From positions 1 to 64,000 of the forward strand of contig QZEE01000003.1 of the NCBI GenBank assembly GCA_009917445.1: a stretch of 64,000 bases of DNA, in the 5' to 3' direction. The notes beneath the pieces were generated by a model that worked only from the letters and a program-made list of their open reading frames with translations, searched no databases and was not told the origin of the DNA. Origin of the DNA: a bacterium D16-76 (GTDB lineage: Bacteria > Bacillota > Clostridia > Oscillospirales > Acutalibacteraceae). Shown here piece by piece: positions 7,910-16,766 of the stretch (position 1 is its first letter; each line of letters begins with the position of its first letter). A program made the translations under genes and the position numbers.

Positions 7910-7983
7910 ATCTGGAAAATGCTCGCTCGAACCCGGAAGGGCGTGCATATGAGCTCATCGAATTCCTAGAAGACGGAGATGTT

Positions 7984-9153
7984 TTGTCTGAAAGGTTTCC
8001 TAACAGAATAATCTCCAGAAATTATAGAACCGACAGAACCGAATATAATGCTTTTTGCAAAGCATACATGATCCATCTCTTCAACACCTTTATCGTAAAT
8101 CCTGAAGATGCCGAAATTATGCTTGTTTCGTTCAACTACTTGCCTGAGTATGAACACGAAAAACGAGCCATCCAGCGTCGAGCCTTATACGCCCGTGAAA
8201 AATATGAACCACGCCATCCAGAAAAGAAGTTGGGTAAATCCATAGGTGCCAAAAGCAGAAGCCTTTACGACCAAGAATCCCGCATTATGAACGAACTGTC
8301 AAAAGTATTGGCAGAGCAGGCCGTTGCGCTGGGCGGGACGCTGGATATAGTTGATGAGGTTCTGGCAGAACGGGAGCTCGCTGAAGTCGTAGAAACCGTT
8401 GATCCCGTCCTATATGATGTCGAGCCGGACGAGCTTCCCGAACCACACACACCCTCGCAGCTGATACCGCTTATGGAGGTCGAGCAAGTCAAAAACTTCC
8501 GCCAGAACTGCGATCCCAGCGGAGGTGCGTTATCCCCGATGCCAGATGTTTATGTAAATAACACAGCAGACGCTACCAACGTAACAAACGTGCAGGTAAT
8601 CGTTGTGATGCCCGAAACCGCCAAACCGACAACGAGCACACGCAAGCAGCCACCAATAGAGCCAAAAACCAAAACACTAGCTCCATATCCTAGAGCAAAA
8701 ATCCCTGCCCTTCCATCCCCAAAGCCTACTCCAATTCCACACCGCCCTCCAACAAAGAGCTGCTGGCTCATAGTCCTGGCTTTGATTGTTGTTGGACTAG
8801 GCGTAATCTATATGGCATTTTCCCATTTGCCCGATTCTGAGGAGCCGAGCAATCCTGCTATTGTGGGACCGGAAGATACCGAGTTCGGAAGTGATACCAC
8901 AGATACTCCAGACAACAGCGGACCAGGTAATCGTGTTCAAATTGATAGAGCCGATGATGCCACTAACGGCAATGAGATTCAAGTTGATGGAGATAATGAC
9001 TCTGGCCAGGATACTCAAATTGTCGAAAATACCAGTCCTGGCATCAACATCCAGCCCGATGACCCATCTAAGGTAAACAGTAGCCCTGGCCTTCACATTC
9101 AGTTCAACGAGAATACTAGCCCTGGTCTTAATATCCAGAAAGACCAAGAATAA
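7984..9153 (+). CDS. Single-pass membrane protein with C-terminal SPGxxIQ repeats (5' end interrupted)
   Basis: As it stands the frame opens at TTG 7984, giving 389 residues. The ancestral start is very likely the ATG at 7843, which has GGAGGTG ahead of it and an upstream TATAGT. That frame is cut by the TAA made by the 18-bp duplication. The protein has a charged cytoplasmic half, a Pro/Lys-rich linker and one membrane helix near residues 262-282 (CWLIVLALIVVGLGVIYMAF). It ends in an acidic outer tail with the repeated motif SPGxNIQ or SPGxHIQ (NTSPGINIQ, NSSPGLHIQ, NTSPGLNIQ). No family is recognised. It may still be produced by reinitiation at the TTG, or it may be phase-off or a pseudogene. 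Confidence 0.6.
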   Translation: MSERFPNRIISRNYRTDRTEYNAFCKAYMIHLFNTFIVNPEDAEIMLVSFNYLPEYEHEKRAIQRRALYAREKYEPRHPEKKLGKSIGAKSRSLYDQESRIMNELSKVLAEQAVALGGTLDIVDEVLAERELAEVVETVDPVLYDVEPDELPEPHTPSQLIPLMEVEQVKNFRQNCDPSGGALSPMPDVYVNNTADATNVTNVQVIVVMPETAKPTTSTRKQPPIEPKTKTLAPYPRAKIPALPSPKPTPIPHRPPTKSCWLIVLALIVVGLGVIYMAFSHLPDSEEPSNPAIVGPEDTEFGSDTTDTPDNSGPGNRVQIDRADDATNGNEIQVDGDNDSGQDTQIVENTSPGINIQPDDPSKVNSSPGLHIQFNENTSPGLNIQKDQE

Positions 9154-9163
9154 CCCTCCTCCG

Positions 9164-9191
9164 CCCCAGCCCTTCGCGGGCTGGGGATTTT
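9164..9191 (+). terminator. Rho-independent terminator
   Basis: Arms CCCCAGCCC (9164-9172) and GGGCTGGGG (9178-9186) flank a TTCGC loop and are followed by ATTTTCT, closing the membrane protein transcript. Confidence 0.75.
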
Positions 9192-9229
9192 CTACATCTG
9201 AACATCTGATAAAATTATAGCTGTGGAGA

Positions 9230-9450
9230 TCGGGCACAACGAAGGCAGCGAACGGAGGCCGTCCCGGACCGATTGATGCTGTTGGACGGATTGATGTTGC
9301 TGGTGCCGTTGAAGTTGAGGCTGTAGGCGTTGGTGCCGTTAGAATTTGGTGTAGACGACCAGTAATAGCCGTTGTTCCCGGCGTTGGCGAACAGGTTGCT
9401 GGTATCCTAGCCGACGTAGCCGCCCCTAACGAACCACACTGAAATACGAT
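9230..9450 (-). other. Orphan DGR-like template/variable repeat (C-type-lectin-like fragment)
   Basis: On the minus strand one frame reads VWFVRGGYVG, a TAG stop, then DTSNLFANAGNNGYYWSST, PNSNGTNAYSLNFNG, SNINPSNSINRSG and ASVRCLR. This GYYWSST...NAY..NFN..NPSN..R...VRC pattern matches the C-terminal lectin-fold variable region of diversity-generating retroelement target proteins and the related paralogous-domain family. AAC and AAT codons are strikingly frequent at the positions that vary, as in template repeats. No start, no upstream protein body and no reverse transcriptase gene are nearby. I therefore read it as an orphan template repeat or a decayed variable region. The rest of 9192-9629 shows no gene. 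Confidence 0.5.
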
Positions 9451-9629
9451 GTCGGATAGAAACCATTTGAGTTCGATATAAGCCGTAACTTACATAAATT
9501 ATCTGACCTGTCGCTTTTTATCGCTTGAGGAGGTTTCACGATCTCCAAGAAAAGAACGCTGTCGAGCCGGAGCATAGATAACCCAAGGCGTGACCGCTGT
9601 TCCTGTAGGGTTTTATACCTACACGATTA

Positions 9630-10547
9630 TTATAACATCCCCTGCGTATTATCCCGACCATCGACACCATTTTCACTATTTTGCGGGACAATATCCTCTG
9701 AAATCGCGGCTTTTTTGCGTTTGATAAACCATCGAACCATAAGCCCAACAAACGCTATCAAACTCACGCCAACATAAACCGCCGCCGTTATATCCCAAAC
9801 TGTCCAGCCGCTATCGGGTGTCTGTTCAGTAAGGGCTGAATCAGGACATTTCTTCTCATCTTCATCGCTACTCAACGAGGTCTCCCTATCCTCTGTTGGA
9901 GTGCCGTTTTCGTCCTGGTTGATCTGGCCTGGAAGCGGTGTTTCTACTTCCTTTGCGATGGTGGTTGGGCGAACTACCAATGTGCTTGTGCCGAGCGTCC
10001 ATTCTAGCTTATCTTGCGTATTGCTATAAGGATTCCATACGGTGGCGTTACATTCACTACCTTGGTGCCCTCTACACGTTCCACAAAGATTCCCGCCGCC
10101 AATTGGAATCATAGCAACTATTTCCAGACTTCCTTCTCCCGTGAACTCCACTGGCGAGTGTAAGTTTATGCCTACCCCACTTTCCGCAGTAATCATATTG
10201 TCCCCGATAAGTTCAATAATCGTTTTACTCATCCCGCCAGATGGCGCACATGTTCCGCAACATTCTGCGTATATTGTTCCACCATGATAATTTGTGAGTG
10301 TAATCTTTAAGATTTCTTCCCCACTATCACTTGTTATTGGCTCCGTTTTGAACGATCCATCCTCACTTTGGCCTCGTCCACAGGGCGCGGAAGTATCTCC
10401 AACATCAGCATACACTGTCCATGCGCATGCGGCTTCAGCCTCATCAGTGTTTAACCCTACGACACCAGCGAAAACTAACACCAATCCCGTTAATAGACGC
10501 AGTGAGCTTTTTGCTTGTGCTTTTAATCGTTGCTTTTGCCTAATCAC
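9630..10547 (-). CDS. Secreted, Cys-rich, membrane-anchored protein, 305 residues
   Basis: The start is GTG, six bases after GGAG. An N-terminal signal sequence (SSLRLLTGLVLVFAGVVGL ending in an AEAA cleavage-like site) precedes an outer domain with many cysteines (for example AECCGTCAPSGG and LCGTCRGHQGSECNA) that probably form disulfides or bind metal. An acidic low-complexity stalk (TEDRETSLSSDEDEKK) leads to a C-terminal membrane helix (YVGVSLIAFVGLMVRWFI), an RKK stop-transfer and a short cytoplasmic tail. No LPXTG motif is present. I do not recognise the family. It is cargo of the mobile region and lies between the DGR-like fragment and the small recombinase. Confidence 0.6.
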   Translation of the reverse strand: MIRQKQRLKAQAKSSLRLLTGLVLVFAGVVGLNTDEAEAACAWTVYADVGDTSAPCGRGQSEDGSFKTEPITSDSGEEILKITLTNYHGGTIYAECCGTCAPSGGMSKTIIELIGDNMITAESGVGINLHSPVEFTGEGSLEIVAMIPIGGGNLCGTCRGHQGSECNATVWNPYSNTQDKLEWTLGTSTLVVRPTTIAKEVETPLPGQINQDENGTPTEDRETSLSSDEDEKKCPDSALTEQTPDSGWTVWDITAAVYVGVSLIAFVGLMVRWFIKRKKAAISEDIVPQNSENGVDGRDNTQGML

Positions 10548-10599
10548 TTATTTCTCCATTTATTTCCTAACTTGTAATGGGATCAGTTTAATCAAAAAA

Positions 10600-10727
10600 G
10601 CGACCACATGTTAGTCGCTAAACATCCACAAATCAAGTCTTTAGAGCTCAATTTGCTACACATGGTCGCATTTATGTTCTAAAAACTTATACGTTGCGGT
10701 GAACTTTGAATGTGGATATTTAGCTAC
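10600..10727. repeat. Nested inverted repeats beside the small tyrosine recombinase
   Basis: A 17-base element at 10614-10630 (GTCGCTAAACATCCACA) is matched at 15 of 17 positions by the reverse complement of 10711-10727, with 80 bases between. The left element overlaps a smaller hairpin, GCGAC (10600-10604) and GTCGC (10614-10618), which on the minus strand is followed by TTTTTT. A further ACATGGTCGC block occurs at 10659-10668. The set begins 31 bases beyond the recombinase stop codon and could be its recombination site, or a folded leader or attenuator for the leftward secreted-protein gene. Confidence 0.5.
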
Positions 10728-10758
10728 TTTTATTATAGCATATACCGCATTAAAACGG

Positions 10759-11331
10759 CTAAAACAACTCCACCCCCAAATACGCCCTGTCCAAATCGTC
10801 CTGCGCCACGCCGAGGTATCGTTTCGTTACCTCGTAGTTGCTGTGATTATAGATGTCCATAATCACCACCGGCGACACCGCCTTGCTCGTCCAAGCGTGA
10901 TAGCCCCAGGTCTTGCGGAGGCTATGGCAAGCGATTTTCCCTATAATTCCGACAGCGACCGCCGCCGCATGAATAATTCTCCATGCCTGAACCCGGCTGA
11001 TTGCTTTCGGCTCCTTCCGGTTGCTGGCGAAGATAAACTCGCCCCGTCTGTGCGGAAAATATAGCCGCAAGGCGTTCAAAACACACTTGTTCAATGCGAT
11101 GGTCTTGGTTTTCCCGGTTTTCTTCTCGGTGACCGTCACATGGGCGCGGAACTCTCCGCGTTCCTCGTCATACACATCCGACCACTTTAGCCGGAGCAGG
11201 TCGCTGATGCGAAGCGCCGTGTGCGCACCCACGACAATCAGGGCGTAATTGCGCAGTTGTCCCCGCTTCAAGAAGTATTCTCCCAGTTCTCTCAGCTGGT
11301 TTTTGTCCCGGATCGGTTCTGTTGCTGCCAT
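10759..11331 (-). CDS. Compact tyrosine recombinase/integrase, 190 residues
   Basis: This is a tyrosine recombinase reduced to the catalytic domain. TALRISDLLRLKW carries the first catalytic Arg near residue 41 and KKTGKTKTIAL the Lys region. CHSLRKTWGYH gives the HxxR box near residues 143-147, IYNHS a further His, and the nucleophile is the Tyr in VTKRYLGVA near residue 177. The N-terminal core-binding domain of ordinary integrases is absent, as in some small DNA invertases and in plasmid or element resolvases. The ATG follows GAGGAGG. Inverted repeats lie just downstream, and an SLH surface protein gene is divergently oriented upstream, so it could resolve multimers, invert DNA or move a cassette. 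Confidence 0.82.
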   Translation of the reverse strand: MAATEPIRDKNQLRELGEYFLKRGQLRNYALIVVGAHTALRISDLLRLKWSDVYDEERGEFRAHVTVTEKKTGKTKTIALNKCVLNALRLYFPHRRGEFIFASNRKEPKAISRVQAWRIIHAAAVAVGIIGKIACHSLRKTWGYHAWTSKAVSPVVIMDIYNHSNYEVTKRYLGVAQDDLDRAYLGVELF

Positions 11332-11499
11332 GATAAAAGCCTCCTCGTCTCTGATGCGTTACAGTATAGCGCATCTCTGGGCGAGGGGGCTTTGTAACAT
11401 TTTTATAGGTCGGTTACATTCTGCCGCCCCTCAGCACCCTACGCCCTACCCGTACGATGCCCGTTTCCAGATTTTTTAGTTGGAGCCTGCGGAAAAGGC

Positions 11500-11528
11500 T
11501 TGAATATCGCCGTCCAGAGTGCTAAAAT
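11500..11528 (+). promoter_or_regulatory. Promoter of the large surface protein gene
   Basis: TTGAAT (11500-11505) and TAAAAT (11523-11528) are separated by 17 bases, 50 bases ahead of the ATG at 11579. Confidence 0.6.
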
Positions 11529-11578
11529 AGGTATCACTTCTATAATTCTGTTACATCTTGAAATGGGGGCGCGTTTTT

Positions 11579-14500
11579 ATGCTGAAAAAACGGATTCTGT
11601 CGGTGATTTTGTGTCTGTGTATGGTGGTGGGGATGCTGCCAACCGTCACGTTGACGGCACAGGCAGCAGGGACAGGAATTATTGACAAACTCAATAATCT
11701 AAAAAACAGTTATCCTGATGGAAGCTATTGGACGGTGAATGGCGGTCCTTGCCCTCCGCCTACAAGCGATTATCAGCACACCGACCACAGTAACTGTAAT
11801 TGGTATGACGGAGCGTCAGAATGTATGGGATTTGCTCGTCTGCTTTTTTATGAAGTTTTTGGTATAAAATGTTCAACGCTTGAGAGTCAAAAGAGATATG
11901 ACCGTGAAAATGTATCAGTTGGGGATTATATTCGACTCGATGGAGATACGCACTCGGCAATCGTCATAGGGAAAAATGGGGATCAGCTTACTTTGGCCGA
12001 GTGTAACTTCGGCGGCAGATGTCAAGTTAAATGGGGGAACAGGCCCTCTGGTTATGCTGCCTACATAAGTAATATTACCTTTTTTATTCATGCCCCGCAG
12101 GACGTCTATGACCGGGTAAACGGTTCCACCGCATCCGCACAAAACATCGGTGACGACTTCTATGCCTATATCAGAAATACTCACAGCGGGCTTGCTCTGG
12201 AAAATCACAGCAATAATGTCCAGCTTGCCACAGTAGACGATTATGATCCGCGGCAAATCTGGTATTTCACTCATCTTGGATATAATCAGTATAAAGTTAT
12301 CAATATGTATGATGGCCGTTGCCTAGATACTGATGGAGCGAGCGTGCGGGTGATGTCGTATACAGGAGCCTCAAAGCAGCTCTGGCAAGTATGTGCGACA
12401 GACGATTATTCCACTTATACCCTCTACTATATTGCTCCACCTGAGTATGGTGAAAATAATGCTAATCATACATTAGTTCTTGATGTGACATATGGAAATG
12501 ACGACTATGTTCCCGCTGGGAGAGATGTTCAACTCTCGCAAAACTGGTTCGGCGGCAGTGGCGACAGTTTTGTGAATGGAGGCCCCTTCCATAAAGCGCA
12601 GACATTCCAAATTATAAAAATCAGCCAAGAGGATGTATCGCGTCTCATGGCCAGTGATCTTGGCAGTGATTTCTACTCCCGCATCGAGTTTAACGGCACC
12701 TATCTGCAAACCACAGGCAGTGGAACCCTTATTGAAAACCACAGAGGAATAAATGTCGCAACGACCAAAACACAGGCGAACGATCCGCGCCAAATCTGGC
12801 ATTTTATGCGACAGTCCGACGGTTCTTATAAAATTGTGAACGAGCATAACAGTTGGTGCTTGGATATTCAAACAAAAATTGCGGGAAACAACAAAAATAT
12901 TTGGACTTGGAGTGACGACCACGGCGGCAATTCCGCACGCTGGTATCTGGTTCATTCTCCCGGCGATTCTACCTATCGCATTGTTTCTGCGCTCAACTAT
13001 CCCAGCGAATTATATTCTATCAACATTCCAAACAGCAGCATAGATGAAGGGGCAAATGTCGAACTCTTCTCGCAGCAGTCCGATGTGAACCAGCAGTTCG
13101 CGATTTCCAGCATTTCTTACACGCGCCCCGATAAGCCTTCTGAGCCGGTCAATGTTAAAGTGAATACCGCATCGGATATGGTCACAGTCACTTGGGATGA
13201 GGTGTCATCTTCCAGCATATACGACAATCGCCAGTATGAAGTGTGGCTGGAATATGAAAATAATGAAACCAACCCAGTAGAAAACTCTTATCAGGTCGCA
13301 AATGGAACCAACTGCATATTTAATGCCACTGATTCCACACTTCCCACTGGCAACTATACTGTGGGCGTCCGTTCCGTCAACACGATGTATCGTGGCTATC
13401 GCTCCGATGATTCAACCGTAAACTTCACCATCGCACCCGAACTTGCCACCTACACAGTCAGCGTCAACGCCACAACAGGCGGCACCGCCAGCGGCGGCGG
13501 GACTTGTCGGGACGGAGATTCTATCACTATCACCGCAACCCCCAGCAATGGTTATCATTTTGTCAAATGGACGGAGAACGGCAGCGAAGTCAGCACCTCC
13601 GCCAGCTACACCTTCACCGTGAACGCAGACCGCAATCTCACCGCTGTTTTTGAGGAAGACGAAAAACCTACTCCGACCTATAACATCAATGTTAGTGCTA
13701 CGGCGGGCGGAAGCGTTTCTGGCGGCGGAACCTATGACGAGAATACTTCCGTCACAGTTATCGCTACCCCTGGCACCGGCTATGAGTTCAAGGAATGGAC
13801 GGAGAGCGGCTCTCAGGTCAGCACCGATGCCAGCTATACCTTTGCCGTGAACGCAAATCGGACGCTTACCGCAATCTTTGAACAGGCAGAAACCCCTCCG
13901 CAGCCTGTGACAACTTATAGCGTCAGCGTCACCGCCAGCCCCGTAGAGGGCGGCACCGTGACGGGCAGCGATACTTATCAGGCTGGCGCATCCGTTATAG
14001 TTACCGCAACCGCTGCCAGCGGCTATGAGTTCAAAGGCTGGACAGAAAATGGCAGTCAGGTGAGCACCAGCGCCAGTTATACATTCACTATCAACACCAA
14101 CCGCATCCTCACTGCCATCTTCGAGGAAAAGGAAGAGAACCCACCCACACCGCCAACTCCGACAACCTATACTATCAGCGTCAATGCCAGCCCCGTAGAG
14201 GGTGGCTCGGTCAGTGGCGGCGACAGTTATAATGAGGGCGAACCTGTTACTATCACAGCTACCCCAAACAATGGCTATAAGTTCGTGGAGTGGCAGCTGA
14301 ACGGCTCTCAGGTTAGTATTAATCCCAGCTATACCTTCACCGCCAGCGCCTCCCAGACCTTCACCGCCATTTTCGAGAAGGTCGACACCCCGACTCCGCC
14401 AGAACCAACCCCAACCACCTACACAATCAGCGTCAACGCCAGCCCCACAGTAGGAGGCACTGTCAGCGGTGGAGGTAGCTTCACCAAAGGCACCTCCGTT

Positions 14501-16111
14501 ACCGTCACCGCAGCCCCGAACGCTGGATATGAATTTAAGGGCTGGGTGGAAAATGGAACTCAGGTCAGCACCTCCGCCAGCTACACCTTCATCGTCAACA
14601 CAGATTGGGCGCTTACCGCAACTTTTGAGAAAAAGATAGAAGAACCGCCCACACCTCCGACACCGCCAACCCCGGTCAAATATATCATCAGCGTCAGCGC
14701 CAATCCCGCAGCTGGCGGCACGGTTAGCGGCGGTGACGCCTACGAAAGCGGCACATCCGTAACTGTTACGGCAGTCCCGTCCAACAATTATCGGTTTACG
14801 GGCTGGTCAGAAAACGGACAGCAAATCAGCACCAACCTCAACTATACATTTATCGCTGACTCGGACAGAACCCTTGTTGCCGTGTTCACCTATACCGGCG
14901 GCAGTTCCAGCCCTAGCACCCCCAGCGTTCCAAGCACTCCCACCACCAATCCGGGCGGCACTCACGGTGGCGGTTCCGCAACTACGTCCAGCCCCACACC
15001 GTCTCTTCCAGTTAGCACTGCCGAAACCACCAGCAACACCACAGCAACCACGGCCTCACCCTCTGCCGCAATCAAAGGAGATACGGCAACAATCACCATT
15101 TCATCTGCGGTTGCTGATGAGATTATCAAGCAAGCCGTGTCCAACGACAGCGATCAAGTTATAATCTCGCCAGTAGTCAAAGGCGATGTGACAAACGTCG
15201 AAGTGACGATTCCCGCCAATGTTCTGGATGAGGTTGGTCAAAAAACCGATGCCGCTCTTCTCCTTTCCACCCCTGTAGCCGATATAGCGTTCACCAACAA
15301 CGGACTGTCCAACCTGTCCGAGCACGGCGCGGTTACAGTCACGGCAGACACCAGCGAAAACTCCATCGCTCTCACAATCTCAGCGGGAGGGCGGGGCGTA
15401 GAATCCGTTAGAGGTGGCATCACACTGACCGTCCCCATCGAACAAAGCGCCCCCGGAACGGTTGCCGTTTTGGTTCACGATGACGGCACTCGCCAAATCA
15501 TCCGCAAATCTGTCGCCAGCGATGGTTCAATCGCGATTCCCCTGGACGGCCCCGCCAAGCTGGAGATTATCGACAACACCAAGCCCTTTTCTGATATCCC
15601 TGCCGAGAATTGGGCGGCAGATGCGGTAGCCTTTACCAGCGCACACGAATTGTTCAACGGCACCAGCAACAACATCTTCAGCCCCAACCTCCCCATGACC
15701 AGGGGGATGCTGGCGGTCGTGCTTCACAATCTGGAGAATAATCCAAGACAGGCTTTTAGCGCAGCATTTTCCGATGTGGCTGGCGGCGCATGGTATTCCG
15801 ATGCTGTCGCTTGGGCGGCAGAGCGGGGCATCGTTGCCGGCTACGGCAACGGACTGTTCGGCCCCAGCGATAACATCACCCGTGAGCAGTTAGCTGTGAT
15901 ACTCTGGCGCTATAGCGGAGAGCCAGCCGCCACCAACAAAGAACTGCGGTTCAGCGATGCGGACAGCGCCAGCGATTATGCTCTGGACGCTCTGCGCTGG
16001 GCTGTAGAAAACGGCGTTATCAACGGCTACGGCAACGGTGTCCTCGCGCCCAAGGGACTTGCCACCCGCGCCCAAGTCGCACAGATGCTCATGAACTATC
16101 TGAAAAAATAA
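11579..16111 (+). CDS. Giant SLH-anchored surface protein: peptidase-like, ricin, FN3 and InlB B-repeat domains, 1510 residues
   Basis: The ATG at 11579 starts a classic signal peptide (MLKKRILSVILCLCMVVGM, cleavage near AQAAG); the upstream TTG is rejected. Residues 35-175 resemble a CHAP/NlpC-type cysteine peptidase or amidase (Cys in SECMGFA, His in DTHSAIVIG). Two ricin-type beta-trefoil lectin units follow (about 180-340 and 350-510, with DPRQIWYF and DPRQIWHF motifs), then a fibronectin type III domain (about 520-625). Six divergent InlB B-repeats come next (about 625-1105), then a Ser/Thr/Pro-rich linker and a beta-rich region. Three SLH domains (1337-1510) attach it to the wall. It probably binds glycans and may cut peptide or wall material at the cell surface. 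The gene is flanked by a promoter and a strong terminator and sits among mobile genes, so it looks like adhesin cargo. Confidence 0.85.
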   Translation: MLKKRILSVILCLCMVVGMLPTVTLTAQAAGTGIIDKLNNLKNSYPDGSYWTVNGGPCPPPTSDYQHTDHSNCNWYDGASECMGFARLLFYEVFGIKCSTLESQKRYDRENVSVGDYIRLDGDTHSAIVIGKNGDQLTLAECNFGGRCQVKWGNRPSGYAAYISNITFFIHAPQDVYDRVNGSTASAQNIGDDFYAYIRNTHSGLALENHSNNVQLATVDDYDPRQIWYFTHLGYNQYKVINMYDGRCLDTDGASVRVMSYTGASKQLWQVCATDDYSTYTLYYIAPPEYGENNANHTLVLDVTYGNDDYVPAGRDVQLSQNWFGGSGDSFVNGGPFHKAQTFQIIKISQEDVSRLMASDLGSDFYSRIEFNGTYLQTTGSGTLIENHRGINVATTKTQANDPRQIWHFMRQSDGSYKIVNEHNSWCLDIQTKIAGNNKNIWTWSDDHGGNSARWYLVHSPGDSTYRIVSALNYPSELYSINIPNSSIDEGANVELFSQQSDVNQQFAISSISYTRPDKPSEPVNVKVNTASDMVTVTWDEVSSSSIYDNRQYEVWLEYENNETNPVENSYQVANGTNCIFNATDSTLPTGNYTVGVRSVNTMYRGYRSDDSTVNFTIAPELATYTVSVNATTGGTASGGGTCRDGDSITITATPSNGYHFVKWTENGSEVSTSASYTFTVNADRNLTAVFEEDEKPTPTYNINVSATAGGSVSGGGTYDENTSVTVIATPGTGYEFKEWTESGSQVSTDASYTFAVNANRTLTAIFEQAETPPQPVTTYSVSVTASPVEGGTVTGSDTYQAGASVIVTATAASGYEFKGWTENGSQVSTSASYTFTINTNRILTAIFEEKEENPPTPPTPTTYTISVNASPVEGGSVSGGDSYNEGEPVTITATPNNGYKFVEWQLNGSQVSINPSYTFTASASQTFTAIFEKVDTPTPPEPTPTTYTISVNASPTVGGTVSGGGSFTKGTSVTVTAAPNAGYEFKGWVENGTQVSTSASYTFIVNTDWALTATFEKKIEEPPTPPTPPTPVKYIISVSANPAAGGTVSGGDAYESGTSVTVTAVPSNNYRFTGWSENGQQISTNLNYTFIADSDRTLVAVFTYTGGSSSPSTPSVPSTPTTNPGGTHGGGSATTSSPTPSLPVSTAETTSNTTATTASPSAAIKGDTATITISSAVADEIIKQAVSNDSDQVIISPVVKGDVTNVEVTIPANVLDEVGQKTDAALLLSTPVADIAFTNNGLSNLSEHGAVTVTADTSENSIALTISAGGRGVESVRGGITLTVPIEQSAPGTVAVLVHDDGTRQIIRKSVASDGSIAIPLDGPAKLEIIDNTKPFSDIPAENWAADAVAFTSAHELFNGTSNNIFSPNLPMTRGMLAVVLHNLENNPRQAFSAAFSDVAGGAWYSDAVAWAAERGIVAGYGNGLFGPSDNITREQLAVILWRYSGEPAATNKELRFSDADSASDYALDALRWAVENGVINGYGNGVLAPKGLATRAQVAQMLMNYLKK
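13450..14893 (+). repeat. Six tandem InlB B-like repeat units within the surface protein gene
   Basis: Six units of roughly 75 codons each begin with Y(T/S)(I/V)SV and carry GGxVSGGxxY, GYEFKGWxENG and ASYTF motifs, ending in an AIFE-like strand. Pro/Thr-rich spacers of variable length separate units 3 to 6. The units are divergent enough at DNA level to be stable but could still recombine. Confidence 0.85.
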
Positions 16112-16126
16112 TCCCCTCATACCAGA

Positions 16127-16166
16127 CCAGCGGTCAGCCAATTTCCTCGGCTGACCGCTGGCTTTT
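16127..16166 (+). terminator. Rho-independent terminator
   Basis: Perfect 13-base arms CCAGCGGTCAGCC (16127-16139) and GGCTGACCGCTGG (16149-16161) are followed by CTTTTGTGTT, ending the surface protein transcript. Confidence 0.85.
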
Positions 16167-16169
16167 GTG

Positions 16170-16748
16170 TTATTTCTTGGCATAGTCCCATCGACTTCTA
16201 ATCTTGACTCCGTTCGCTCTCAGGCAGCGGATCACTACTTGCGGATGGACGTGGAAACATTCAGCAATTTCCTCAGTCGTGCGCATCTCGTCATACATAG
16301 CGACCACTGCGTCAGCATTCAGCCTTGCTTGGGCTTTAGCCCTAGTAACCTCAACTCCGTGTTGTCTCAACAGTTTATTGATGGTCGTTTTACTACAGCC
16401 AAACCGCTCTGCGAGTTTGATGGTGGTGGTTTCGCCGGATTGATAGGCAGAAACCATCTGTTTGATGTCAGCCTCGGAAAACTCTCTGCGATATGGTTGT
16501 TTCAAACGTTTTACTGCTATTTCCCCAAACACATCAATTTCTCGGTTGTGCCTCTCCGCATCATCTGCTATAATAAACGTAACGGCTTGACCGAAGTTTT
16601 TCGCGGCCTGGATGACCTTGACTTTCTGGCGAATAATAGCGTCGTATTGGTTTGGGTCAGGCTCTGTTAAGCCCACCAAAGAGTACACAGGAAAAACCGC
16701 ATGGCAGGGCCATTTATGGCTTATGTAGTGCGGTTTTTCTGTTGTCAT
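16170..16748 (-). CDS. Helix-turn-helix DNA-binding protein, up to 192 residues
   Basis: The C-terminal 110 residues contain two helix-turn-helix-like units: IKLAERFGCSKTTINKLLRQ, and TEEIAECFHVHPQVVIRCLR followed by NGV. Each resembles the HTH that follows resolvase or transposase domains. The N-terminal part (YDAIIRQKVKVIQAAKNFG, then TFIIADDAERHN) is not recognised. The first 20 codons of the open frame overlap a strong hairpin (16691-16739), so the real start may be the GTG at 16688; neither start has a convincing ribosome binding site. It lies directly behind the integrase on the same strand and could be an excision or control factor. Confidence 0.55.
   Translation of the reverse strand: MTTEKPHYISHKWPCHAVFPVYSLVGLTEPDPNQYDAIIRQKVKVIQAAKNFGQAVTFIIADDAERHNREIDVFGEIAVKRLKQPYRREFSEADIKQMVSAYQSGETTTIKLAERFGCSKTTINKLLRQHGVEVTRAKAQARLNADAVVAMYDEMRTTEEIAECFHVHPQVVIRCLRANGVKIRSRWDYAKK
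16691..16739. terminator. Bidirectional hairpin/terminator behind the integrase
   Basis: Arms GAAAAACCGCA (16691-16701) and TGCGGTTTTTC (16729-16739) are perfectly complementary, with a second inner palindrome (GCCATTTATGGC). T-runs occur on both strands, so it can end the leftward integrase transcript and any rightward read-through. Confidence 0.65.
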
Positions 16749-16766
16749 AAATCAGTAAAACCGCAA

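Noticed and set aside
13450-14893. Tandem repeats considered as a CRISPR or satellite
   Set aside because: They are 75-codon protein repeats in a continuous reading frame with diverged DNA sequence, not short identical repeats with spacers.
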